This document shows positions 27,701-39,161 of a DNA stretch of 64,000 nt, piece after piece. Positions within the stretch are counted from its first letter, which is position 1. Every line of letters begins with the position of its first letter. Source of the DNA: Dichotomocladium elegans (Eukaryota; Mucoromycota; Mucoromycetes; Mucorales; Lichtheimiaceae); NCBI GenBank assembly GCA_025716815.1, contig JAIXMN010000001.1, forward strand, positions 1,426,001 to 1,490,000, given 5' to 3'. Below the pieces are notes generated by a model. It worked only from the letters and a program-made list of their open reading frames with translations, made no database searches and had not been told where the DNA came from. The position numbers and the translations under genes are program-made.

Positions 27701-30700
27701 GCCCCCGGTAACCTTGCTGCCTGGGAAGAAGCGTGGAAGCGGTGGAAATACATGACACCGTCGATGGTCCGTTCTTACGAGGAACCCAAAGATGAAGCAA
27801 TCGATCCGGTTGCTAAAAAAAGTGCTCCATGGCACGACAAGCTTCGCAGCACCGCGATCCGTCAGCAGCCGAATAACAATGGCATCTCGCCAAATATGGG
27901 CAGCACAACCCGCATGGACGGTATAGAGGACGACCGGTCTTCGGAGTGGCAAAACTATTCCGGTTTCTTGGCTGCGCTCGGTGGTGTTTGCTTGATGGTC
28001 GATTCTGCACCCTCCCCAGGGCCAACCCCATCGTCGCCCACCTCACCAACTCCCACGAAGGCGCGGTTGGACCAGCCGTCGCCTTATCGCCGGATTGCCG
28101 CACCAACTGAATCGGCCGTTATGGTGGAGAAGTTCGTCATGGAAATGGTAGAACTGCTCGTGTGCGATAATGTGATTGTGCGCGAGTGGGTGCGCGAGAT
28201 TCTTGGGACGGATCTGTCCCCGGCGCTGTATCCTATTCTGTTCCGTCATCTGGAAAATACCCTTGCGTCATGCTTTGGTGGTCCCGATCTTGGCCCAAGC
28301 TGCAGCTCACGGTACACCCTTTTCGTCGAGCAGGCTATCTCGGTGCTCAAGCTTGTATTGGACCGGATGGACGACACGATCGACAACCTGTTAACGGTCG
28401 ATTTCAGTGGTCTGATTGGGCAGTACGCCCAATATCTTAACAAGCTTGGAGGACATCCACAGTCGATGAAAATCAAGATCAAAATGTGCCAGCTCTGCGA
28501 GGTTCTCATGGCCCGCAAGGATCGCATTACACTGCGCCAAGAATTCCGGCTGCGAAACGAGCTTTTGAAGACCATCATGGGTTGGACATCAGACGTCATC
28601 TCTGGGTCTGAGAATCCATCGATGGTGACGCTCGCCGAATCCGCAACGACGACTTCCTCGAGTACATTGACCATGGCTACCGTCGCGAGCCAAGCAGAGA
28701 AGCTCCAGGGCGATCTGGACCTGGCGTGCCTGAAGTCCATCGAAGTCCTCCTTCGTCAGCTGCCTCTCCAGTCACCCGACCCGGTTCAAGAAGGCGATTC
28801 CGTCGAGACAAAGAGCAGGATCTTCTATAAGTACTTTACATTCTTTTTGAAGCTGCTAAACCGGTGCAGAAATTCAGAGGTGAGTTGCAACCAACCGAGA
28901 AAGAAAGAGGAAGCTAACAGATATTGAAGATCGAGTCCCTTCCCCACACATCCTCCAGTCTGAAAGTCATGACTGTAAATAAGGTAACAGGCGATGACAG
29001 GCAAAAGGGTTGTCGCTGGGATACTAAAGTTTACGCTTCAGAACAAGGATACGGATACTGTGCTTGCTCCTCTCAAACATTATGCCATTCTCGCAATGTC
29101 CAATCTTCTGAGTGCCAATGTTGATTCGGGTTTGAAGCACTCGCTTTCCATGGGATATCATGAAGATACGCGCACTCGCACGGCCTTCATGCAGGTGCTT
29201 ACCAATATCCTCGATCAAGGAACGGAGTTTGAGACACTTGCAGAGACGGTCATGACGGATCGATATGAGAAACTTGTCGATGTAAGTTGGGGTATATTGC
29301 ATGGGGTTATATATCATCTTATATCCGATTTCATAGATGCTTGTTGAGTTCGACCTGAATATTGCCTTGTCTCTCTGCGATGTCTGCCCGTCTTCGGATA
29401 TTGACGAGGTTGCCAATGTCTTGTTGACATGCTTTGCGTCGCGCAATAAGACCTTGGTCCTTCTTCAGGCTGTTATCGAAAAGGAAGTCAACAATACTAG
29501 TAAGTGAATAAAGAAAGGATACAATAGGTGAGACTCTTGTTCCTGACAATGTAATGAACGTTATTACAAACCACCAGCGAGCGAGTCGGATCTGTTTCGC
29601 AAGACAAGCATTGCCACTCGTTTATTGTCTGTGTTTGGCAAGAATTATGGCTCAGACTATGTCCGTTCGGCATTGCAGCCAGTCTTCCAGACACTATCCG
29701 AGCGTCCACCAGAGGAAAAGACGTTTGAGCTTGATCCTTCCAAGGTCGGACCTGGCGAGGATGTGGCAAAAAACAAGCAAAATGTTGTCAGTGCAACCGA
29801 AGTCATCTTGAATGCCATCTGTGGGTCGGCGAACGATGCACCGCGGATTTTCCGCGAGGTCTGTCAATGCATTTTCCAGGCCGTTCTCAAGCGCTTCCCC
29901 GAAGCGATGTACACTGCCATTGGTGCCTTTGTGTTTCTGCGATTCTTTTGCCCGGCTATCGTGGCACCCGAGTCTGAGGGTCTTGTCAAGGGCAGCCAGA
30001 GTATTTCACGGGAGATGCGTCGTGGACTGCTAATGGCAACCAAAGTGATCCAGAACCTTGCCAACAATGTTCTTTTTGGCGGCAAGGAAACATACATGAT
30101 TATGTTAAATGACTTTTTGACAAGCAACATCTACCAGGTGACAAATTTCTTGCGCGAGATCAGTAAAGTTCCGCCATTGGTCCAAGAAGACGACCACGGT
30201 ATACTTCGTCATATGGATGACAAGGACTATGCGCTTCTGCACCGCGTTCTTGTTGACAATATGGAGCGAATATCGCGCGACATGGCCACCCGCCGTTTGC
30301 GCCAGTTTAATGACCAAGAGAGCATGACGTCCTCGAAAAAATCTTTTGACAGGTTTGCTAATCTGTTGGCGCAATTGGGACGGCCCCCAGATGTGCCCAA
30401 TCAAGAGCTTGGGACCATGCGTGGCGGGTACAAGTTTGCGGCTGCCAATCAGTTGTATGCCGAGTTTATGCGGCGCAATAGCCACAGGAGTGTCGAATCC
30501 ATTGTATCCAAGAACATTTTCTACGAGGGCGGCACGTCACGAGCAGGCCGACCGGTGTTTTACTTGATTTTGAGAAACATTGTGGCGGACAGCATCGATT
30601 TTGAGCTGTTGATCTATTATGTCTTGCAGGTAAAAAGGGGGAGGGGAAACCTGGCAAAGCGATTTGAACCGCATGTTGCAAAAGGACTGATGGTCAGGTG

Positions 30701-33700
30701 ATGATGCGTTAGACGCTGGAACGTGTAGCCGGGACCTTGTGCGAAGTGGTCTTTGATCTGACCATGTTTGGTGTGTCAAACGAAATCCCGAGCATCTGGA
30801 TCTCGCAGCTTCTCCAGCTGGTGCCGTTCGACTTGTACGACAATGTTTTCATGATCCACCTGTATAACCCGAACTCATTCTTGCGCAAGTACATCAAGAA
30901 GCTGCCGCGGCCTGTTACCCATAAGATCAGCAAGCGCATCTCGTTTGCAGTCACTCCTGTCGAACTCCAGGAACATATCGCGCCTTCGGAAATCCGTCTG
31001 CCGAAATCTACACGTGAGAAAAAAATGGGGGGGGGAGGTGCGGTGTATGGATCTGATTACGATAGCTCATACGATGGCTAGTGATGCTGGAGACCGAACC
31101 GAGTGCTGTATTCTATCCTGTCACGCGACTGTCACAGTTCCGGGCACAGATCCCTGTCACCGTCAAAGTGGGTTCGGAGTACATCCAGGTCATGACGGCG
31201 AGGAAGCAAGAGCTGCTGTATAATGTCTCAACCGTGACCAACGACGTATTCCACGTTTCGGACATTGAAGACATCTCGATTGCGCATGGCCGGGACGTAG
31301 ATAACGCGAATGAATTCAGTTTCAAGTACAACAAGGGTAAATCACAGATCAGCTTCTTGGCGCCGAAACGCGAGGCAGTTATCAACGTAAGTTTTCAGGA
31401 CCCCTAGAAATGAAAAAAGGTTCACAGAGACTGACAAGAAAGTTCTTGGGCTGCAGGCAATCCGGCATAGCAAGAGGCGATACGAGACATCGAAACCATC
31501 GAATTTGACGGACCGTACAATCCGCCCGAAGGACGTGCCTGGCCGTTTGCTGAATATGGCGTTGCTGAATATTGGCAGTGATGATCCGAATCTGCGCCTT
31601 GCGGCATATAATCTATTGTATGCGCTGAGCATGACGTTTAACTTTGACGTTGGGAAGCAGCTTTTGGACGCCAAAGGTAAAATAACGGTTATTAATTCGA
31701 AGAATGGTCTTTTGGACTAACAATGCCACATAGATCTTTGTTTGCCGGCAAACAACACCGCGTTCATTGTCAACATTAGCGAAAAGCTTGCAGCAACCGA
31801 GCCAGGTTTCACACTCGAGTTCCTGAACGAGTGCTTTGTGGGCTTCAATCAATCAAACGAATCTCTTCGGTATCTGTGCCTCGATTACATGGTACCATGG
31901 CTTCCGAATCTTGCGATCTTCAGCCACGGATCGCCTGAGGATGTTGCCAAGACAAAGGAAGTGTTGCGGATGTTGATTGACCTGACAATAGCAAGGACAG
32001 ATGTATGTTTCCTTTTTTGAATGGGTTGATCATACTTTTGAAACTCACTACTACTACGACGGATCTGATTTAGATGTACAAGTTGATCCAGGCCAAGATT
32101 TGGAAGGCCATTGGCAAGGTGGATGATATCCTCAACCTTGTGCTCGATGCCTTTGTCCTTGTGTCAAATCAACATGGCGTGGGTTCTCCGCAGGTGGAGG
32201 CGATGGCAGATACGTTTGTCACGCTATCGAATGTCGCAGTCCGCGGTAAGGTCATTTCGCGGCTTCGTAAAGTACTGCACAAGACGTCGTTCAAACCCGC
32301 AAGCGTGCTTACCGATCATCCGACGTGGATTGAGATCACTGTACTGCTTCGGTTCATTCTGATGCTGTCGTTTAACAATCGAGGACCGGTGAAGACGTAT
32401 ATACCGGAACTTTTCCATATTGTTTCGCTCGTGGTGGGTGTTGGCCCAACCGTTGTGCGGGCTTCGGTACATGGCCTAGTCGTGAACATGATCCAGTCTT
32501 TGTGCACGTCCATGCCGCTGACGGAGACGAACGTCAAGCGGCTCCAGTATGTGCTTGGCGAAATCTCGGACTCCAAGTCGCGGCTCTTGTTTGGGCTTTA
32601 TAAGCTCCATGCGAATGCGTTCACGCTTGCGCCGGAGACGCTGAACGACACGGCTGAGCCCATCCAGCTCTCTTCGCTTGAGACCATTGTGAATCATCTC
32701 CTCGAGGTTCTTCACTGCGGGTCGCCGTCGACGGATGTTGCAAACACATGGCGTGCGCGGTGGATGGGACTTGTTGCGAGCACCGCCTTTCAGTTCAACC
32801 CAGCGATCCAGCCGCGGGCGTTTGTGGTGCTTGGTTGTCTTGGGCGGGACGAGATCGACGACGACCTGCTCTACCAGATTCTGGTGGCGCTTCGGGGGTC
32901 ACTTGCGATCTTTAATGAGTCGGATCCGAACCTTGTTTTGAGTATCATGATGTGCATGAAGAACATTGTCGGGTCGCTGCCGGCCGACTCGCGGTACGGA
33001 CTGCCGCTCTTCTGGGTCGCGGTGGCGCTGGTCCAGATCAACCATAGCTCGATCTTTGGGATGGCGGTCGAGCTTCTTCAGGCGGTCATCCGGGCGCTGG
33101 ACGGGAATGAGGTGTTTGTAGGCGAGTCAGTTGTGGATGTGCTGCTGAGCGCGCGGGAGCCGATTGCGGACGCAGCGCGGCAGCTCGATCAACTCTGTGG
33201 CGTGAACTTTGATACGCACTTTTCGTTCGCAGTGGCAGGCACACTGATGAAGGGGCTCCGGCAGAGCAGCACAAAAGACACGGTGTATCAGGGGCTGTCG
33301 ACGTTTCTGGATATCGAATGCAAGCAGAGCGGGATTGAGGACATGATTGAGTCGAGGACGCTTGGGTATGTGGTAGGGCTGCTGCCGATCGCAGCGAAGA
33401 ATGAGATGCTCAAGGAGCTCCTGCGGCTCGCGGGGCTGGAGGACGTGAATATCGATGCGATGGGCCACCAGACGTACTACGACGTGTTTGACCGGCTGGA
33501 CATTCCCGACAACACGACTGCGCTGCTGCTCGTCTCGCTGCTTGCCAATCAACTCAACACGTCCGAGAACGGGCCGGAGCGCATGTTCATCTATGGGCTT
33601 CTGGCCGAGGCGGCCGTTGCCATGCCGGAGGTGTTCGCGCTCGTGTACGACAGTCTCCTGCCGAAGATGAACCAGATCGTCATGAGCACCCAGACTCAGC

Positions 33701-33906
33701 CCGTCTTTGAGTCGGTGAAGTCGATCTTGCTCACCGCCTGCTCCGATCCGGTCTTCAGTGAAGCCAAGAGCAAGCGCAGTCAAAAGATGCTCCTCGAGGA
33801 ACTCGGCTTCACTGCCTTGGGCGATCCGACCTTTGGTGCTGTCGCTACCAACGTCTTGCAGCACGCAAAACTGGCCAGCGAAATCGTAGAAAAGATTATT
33901 GCATGA
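24709..33906 (+). CDS. Neurofibromin/IRA-type Ras GTPase-activating protein
   Basis: Giant RasGAP of roughly 2,700 residues that would switch off Ras and so lower PKA signalling. The N-terminus (MSADTKLILSLVNRIA, then VAALIELSKFRLPTIAST) matches the start of neurofibromin. The GAP domain (about 29340-30330) has the arginine-finger segment ESDLFRKTSIATRLLS and the FLRFFCPAIVAPES motif. It is followed by a Sec14/CRAL-TRIO-like segment (GRPVFYLILRNI; VFDLTMFGVSNEIPS), a PH-like segment (about 31085-31400), and the conserved helical C-terminus (TIRPKDVPGRLLNMALLNIG; PANNTAFIVNISEKL). It ends AKLASEIVEKIIA with the stop at 33904-33906. About fifteen introns, most under 100 bases. Exons 1 and 2 are 24709-24756 and 24836-24900; joining them in frame to the exon at 25117 seems to need a 2-base microexon at 25056-25057. 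Full-length similarity, including N- and C-terminal regions, is closer to animal NF1 than to a minimal RasGAP. Confidence 0.94.
25056..25057 (+). other. Predicted 2-nucleotide microexon (TG)
   Basis: Exon 2 of the RasGAP gene ends with two bases of a codon (AC at 24899-24900, followed by gtaaaa), while the exon at 25117 (after ccccccag) needs one leading base to read VAALIELSKF. Direct joining gives a quick stop. The interval contains a pyrimidine-rich tract, then gatag, the bases TG, then gtaaga. Inserting TG gives CAA CAA ACT GTG GCC, reading QQTVAAL. This is inferred from frame and splice consensus only. Confidence 0.5.
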
Positions 33907-34189
33907 AAGTTTTCTTTCTCTGTACTGTATAAATACGAATAGTAAATAGTAAATACTAAAAACGTAGATCCCCACACCAGCTTCATCTCTGGAATACTTT
34001 TCCCTTTTCCTAACATGCGCGCGCGCGTTCTATGAATGCCCAACGCCCCTCCGTTTTCTTATGTTACATTGCATAAAAAATGAACCCAAAGACCCCGCAG
34101 GGTACGTACAATACATATGTACCAATGTACGTTGACGGGATGCGGACGAGATCCACAGGGGCAATACACGAAGCCAGTGAAGATCGACA

Positions 34190-34970
34190 TCAAGGTTTTG
34201 TTTGTTTGTGATGACAATGGTGCTTCAAAGGGACAATCTTATCGAGCAGGTCGTTTTTTTTTTTTTTTATGGTAGGATCCATTGTGGCTGAGGGTTCTGG
34301 CTAAGAATGGAGAGGTATACGTTTTGTCTCTGTCTTTTTTCATATGATGCTAACCACCAACCTGCTCCAGTCGTGATCGAGACAGAGACCGCGTGCTTGA
34401 ACAAGCAAGCCAATGAGCTGGAGAAGGAGATGAAGACCAGGCAAGGATCCGTCGCCTTTATATTTTTTTTCTGAAATGATTGCTAAAAAAAAAACGGTTG
34501 TATATACAGGAAACAAAGCGGCCAGAAAAGAGAGATCGACAAAGCCATACTGTATTCGTTCACAAAGATGGCACGTCTCCCCAGTGAGGGGACTCGACGG
34601 GGCCCTGGTTCGAGGCAGAAACACACAAACGGGGGGGAGGGGCAATCCTATTAGAACAGTTCAGTGTTTCCATCATGCATGCATGCGGATATGAAACATC
34701 GGGTTCCTGTGGTATTATTAGTTTCAGAACGTCGGGCGCTAGTGATGTGAAACTTGGCCCCCTATGTAGTAGCACGGACGGACCCCCAAGGTTCTCAGCC
34801 AAGGTCATAGACTCGCAGCCTTTGTCAATGCAGCAAAGGATGCGCCCGAGCTCGAGGATGTGAAGACCGAAAATGAACAGCTTAAAATGGACAAGGTAGA
34901 ACACCCATCAGTGCGATTGCTCATAACATTTATTGTAGGCCGCTCTCTAGAAAGCCCCCCCCCTCACTGC
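34190..34970 (+). pseudogene. Inverted truncated copy of the neighbouring coiled-coil gene
   Basis: This stretch is a decayed duplicate, in opposite orientation, of the gene at 35102-38916. Three parent exon-intron junctions are recognisable in the same order. (1) GGCTAAGAATGGAGAG then gtat at about 34320 matches the parent's GGCTAAGAGTCGAGAG then gtat. (2) GAGAAGGAGATGAAGACCAG followed by gcaagg at 34441 matches the parent's GC-donor junction, and the acceptor atatacag/GAAACAAAG at 34509 matches atatacag/GAACGAAG. (3) The ELEDVKTENEQLKMDK exon (about 34846-34897) matches parent ELEEYKAENEHLKMEK, and its intron shares tgcgattgctcat and acatttattgtag with the parent. The following exon reads A-A-L then a TAG where the parent continues AALQEALTG. 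Most of the coiled-coil exon is missing and a long T-run interrupts the first part. It is therefore a DNA-level duplication and not a retrocopy. Confidence 0.82.
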
Positions 34971-35101
34971 ATCACAGATGCATACTTGCAAGTCCCACTT
35001 GGACAGCAAGAAGCCAGATGTTCGCCAACAAGAACCATTGCAGCGATAACCTCAAAGATGACAGATGAAAATGATTCCTGGCATCATTGAAATAGAGTCC
35101 T

Positions 35102-38100
35102 TTATTTTGCGAGTTTCACTTTCATACTTTCACGAAGATGGGCCGGAAGATTGTTGCACCATTTGACAACAGCATGGTTGTGATATGCATTGCTTGATAA
35201 ACGTACCAGTCCGAATGCAGCCGATGTTTGCAGGCGAAGGTCGACTAGAGGAGGGAGGAAGTTTAAAACGTTAGCATTGTTCACACGAGCCCGGCGCTCC
35301 ATTTGGTTTACTCACAGTCCGTCGCTAGCTTCGCTGATAAGATCATTGCGAACTTTTCTCTCAATTCCTGCACAGCAGGTTTATCGGTGGGTTGAATGGG
35401 TTTACGGCGCGCACCAACGATTGTGCTCTGATTTTTCGCAAGCCCCTGCGCAGTGACATATGCTATTCAGAGCAGATATGAGCATAAATATAAAATAACC
35501 TCATGGCTTCCAAACTTACAGATGAGATCCACAACTGTATCCACAACAAGTTCATCCATTGCTAAGGGCCAGAGCTTATTCGTCACATAGTCTTTGTAGA
35601 CAAGATCAAAGTCATTCATGTGGTAAGCAGCCAGGTCAAACGCCTTGACTAAGGTAAAGGCGACCTCTGCAGAAAGAGTATTGTTCCGCGATATGAGAGA
35701 GCGAAAGTGGTCTGACTTGAGCGTGTTAATGATCTCATCGAGTCGTGCTGGAAGTGAAGGTGATGCTGATAATGGTGACCAGTTGCAAAGCATCATAACC
35801 GGTGTATATATCTGTCCGATCACACGGAAGCATCATGTTAGTAACTACATTGGCTACAGCATCGCATACTTACGGATTTTACCCAGTCGTCCCTCTTCTT
35901 GCTGATGCTTGCCACTGCGCACTGGATGCTTTTTATAATTTCATCGTGGTCTATACCAAAAGAAGATTAAAGAAACGCACGTGTACGCTTGCGGCTCCGA
36001 GCAGACATACCTGTTGCGGTTCTCGGGTTAAGATCAAATGCTTCTCTGAATAGCGCTGCGCAGTTCAAGATGATATATCCAAAGTTGATGTTCGCGTCAA
36101 GCGGAGCGGCTCGCATGGCTGAATAGCAGAATGTACGAATGGTATTATGATCTTTGGTTGCAGCGCATAGGATTGCAATAAGGCGGGTATAACGACTAAA
36201 CAAGGTGCGGTTAAGGTCAGCGACGAGTCTTCTAAACCTTTTGGGAACTTACCAAGCAAGAGGCATTTTCTTGTTTTTCATTTCATTAACGCAACAGTTG
36301 GTTGCCCATCGAAGGATGTGAGCTAGAATATCGTGCTAGGGATGTCCATCAGAAGGTTATCCAATGCCTACAGTAGAAGATAGTCAAGCGTTCACGTACC
36401 TTTTTCGAAAGTGCATATATATAGAATGCAACCCGTAATTCTCTTTGAGGAACGGATGAAAGGACTAATACTCCAATATCGCCATCGACACCAAATCGGA
36501 AAATCTTTGAGTTCTTGATATTGATGTAACAGAATGTAGAGATTTCGTGATAAAACTTGTTTAGCTGGTCAGTCAAGTCCTTGAAGAACCGACTCCGTGT
36601 GTAGCTTTTGCATAGAGGGGTGTTGGCATATTTAAGAATAGAGGGAGGCTCTTGATTAGATACGGAATTAATGGTCTCTAGGCATCATATTAGTAACCGT
36701 CCATATGTTTAGATATCGATCGATATACCTGCGTCGATCTTTTGCACTTGGTTTTCTTCCCCAACATTCTCATCATCTGTATTGTGAGTAACGGGGACAG
36801 CTACTCGGGTACTGACAGATATTCTTCGCTTTTTGTTAGATGACTCGGCTAGACTCTTGCTCCTCTTTAAGATCGCCTTTTGTTTCTGAGTGTATGTCGG
36901 ATGTGCAAAGTCTTTTTTATACGTGACACGATCCATTTGCGGGGCTGGCATCACTAATCCACTTGCAGAACTGGATGCCCGTGTTTGCTCTGACTGAGAG
37001 AGGATAGATGCTTGTGTCAGTGGTGCCCGTGACGATGCCAATGATGCCAATGTCGATGTCGATGCTGATGCTGATGCTAACGATGATGCTGATGCCAACG
37101 ATGATGCTGATGCCGACCCCGGTGTCCTTACCGGTGTCCTTACCGGTGTCCTTATCGGTGTCCTTGTCGGTGTCCTTGTCGGTGTCCTTGTCGGTGTCGG
37201 TGCCGGTGTCGGTGCCGGTGCCGGTGCCGGCGTCAGTGCCGGTGTCAATACTGGTGGCGATGCCAGCGATGCTGACGTCGACGTCGATGTCGATGCCGGT
37301 GCCGATACCGATGGCAATGATAGTGATCGTGGTGACAATAATGATGACGATGATGACGATGATGCTGCTCGTTCCGCGGAGGAAGTAGCAACATGGGTCG
37401 GGAATTGTCGCGAGGGGGGTGGTAGGATATACCTTTGTTGAGCACTCCGCTCTACAAGAAGCCCAGTGAGGGCTTCTTGCAAAGCGGCCTACAATAAATG
37501 TATGAGCAATCGCATTGGTGGTTTTCTAAATGATCTAAGAAAGAAACCTACCTTCTCCATTTTGAGGTGCTCATTTTCGGCTTTGTACTCCTCGAGCTCG
37601 CGCTCGAGGAGTGAAGCCTGCGGTTCCTTCGGCGCACACACCTGCGCTTCCCTCTCATTGTGATCGCGTGCTTTATGTGAATCGAGTTCACCGCGAAGAG
37701 TAGCTATTTGTGCTTTGTCTGCGTTGAGTTCTTGTCTTAGTTTAGCTATTGTCGCCTTAGCCATTGACTCGTTCTGCTTGATGGTTTTCAGTTCCTCCTT
37801 GAGTTCGCTGGTCTCATTCAGCGCCATATCGTAGTTGACGCTCACAGCCATATTTTCCTCTTCAAGAGCTTCCTTTTCCTTTTCAAGAGCTTCCTTTTGC
37901 TTTTGAAGCGCTTCCTTCTCCTTCTGAAGATCATCAATTTTCTTCTGCATCACCTTGTTCTTTTTGAACAGGCCATCGAGTTTCTCCTGAAGACGCGCCA
38001 TCTTTGACGAAGAGGCTTTGTCTGATTCTGCCCGGTTCTTTTCTGCCACTTCGTTCCTGTATATACACGTTTAGCATCATTTCCAAATGAATATAAAGGC

Positions 38101-38916
38101 TGAGATGAAAGGGACGAATGATACTTGCCTGTCCTTTTGCTCCTTCTCGATGTCTTTGATCTTCTCCGTCAAGGTCTCGATTTTTGCCTCCAGTTGACTA
38201 GTGTACGACTGGATTGGACCGATGGTTAGCATAACAAAAAAAACGGAGATGAAGGAGTATATCCATACCTCTCGACTCTTAGCCTGAGCCTCTAGCCGCG
38301 ATACCTCCTCCATAAGGTGCTTTGATACCATAGACCTCTGTGGTTGCTCTTTGGCAAGCGAAAGAGCGTCTGATAATTCTTTGACTTTAGCTTTCGCTTC
38401 GGTAAGCTCATCTTCGATACGTTTTTGAATGTTTCGTTGTTTCAGGAGCGCTAGAAACGCGCACACGCGCACGAGAGAGCATTTTTAGCTGATCTACTGC
38501 ATACTGCACCAAGCACGCCAAAACAATCATTATGACCGTGACATACCATCACGTGTTCGCGATAAGAAATTTCGAAGCTTATTATTGCCAGTCCCTCGCT
38601 CTTTTACGGTTGATAAGCTGTCGGTGGAGTCAACTGCGGCAATCACAGCATTAAGGTCAGATTCCGGAAGAAGATCAGCGGCGACTGGGTCGGTCGAGGA
38701 GGATGAGGCTATGCTCTCCGGTAAGATAATTGGATCGGATTCTGTGATCAAGGCGCTTCCAAGCTGGGTATCGAATGTTAGATCTGCGTTGCAAGCAGCG
38801 AAAAACGGGGAAAGAGATATAAGGTCATTCAGATCCTTTTCGGGGAATTCCGAGCAATGTGGTGTCGTGGAAGGAGAAGTGCTTCTCCGATCATGCTGAA
38901 CTTCAGACGGGTTCAT
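35102..38916 (-). CDS. Coiled-coil protein of unknown function
   Basis: A multi-exon gene of about 1,000 residues that I do not recognise. Order from the N-terminus: an acidic, Ser-rich exon (38530-38916, MNPSEVQHDRRSTSPS); a long heptad-rich coiled coil over three exons (about 37550-38455; for example RLQEKLDGLFKKNKVMQKK and repeated EKEALQKQKEALEKEKE); a low-complexity Ser/Ala/Thr-Pro region with repeated RTPTRTP units (about 36730-37480); then a helical C-terminal part over about six exons (EISTFCYINIKNSK, RYTRLIAILCAATKDHNTIR, SAEVAFTLVKAFDLAAYHMN), ending NLPAHLRESMKVKLAK. A coiled coil plus a conserved-looking helical C-terminus recalls little elongation complex subunit 1 (ICE1)-like proteins, but this is only a guess. 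One coiled-coil intron (38057-38128) uses a GC donor. A broken inverted copy lies just downstream. Confidence 0.75.
37020..37345 (-). repeat. Degenerate hexanucleotide repeats encoding RTPT/SAS-rich segment
   Basis: Within the coiled-coil gene, imperfect repeats of GGTGTC/CTTACC and GATGCT/GATGCC type encode runs of Arg-Thr-Pro, Ala-Pro-Thr and Ser-Ala-Ser. The repeat leaves the opposite strand open as a spurious Val/Ser/Met-rich frame. The length is probably variable between isolates. Confidence 0.75.
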
Positions 38917-39161
38917 GATTCAAGGATCTAATGCGGGGGAACGGGGGGGGGAAGAAACACTGGGAAAAAAATTTGAGTTACAATGCGGTTAAAGCACGCT
39001 CTCAAGTCGGACTTGCAAGCTTTTAGTTTCAGCATTTGTAGGTGGTGTTTAAGCTTCTTTTTTTTTTTTCATGACGCGTCCGAGATGCGCAGCAAATGAA
39101 AAGCACGCAAGTCGCTATATTTTTGAGAGGACGAATCTATCTTGCTGTTCTCATATCTATC

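Noticed and set aside
33127..33975. 282-codon minus-strand frame opposite the RasGAP 3' end
   Set aside because: It is a shadow of a long GC-rich coding exon; composition follows the antisense of the sense codons.
34540..34700. Possible tRNA (ggttcgag near 34605)
   Set aside because: No matching acceptor stem or anticodon arm could be folded around it, and it lies in the inverted pseudogene. I found no convincing tRNA or rRNA gene in the window.
37008..37388. 126-codon + strand Val/Ser/Met-rich frame
   Set aside because: It is the antisense of the repeat-rich linker of the coiled-coil gene.
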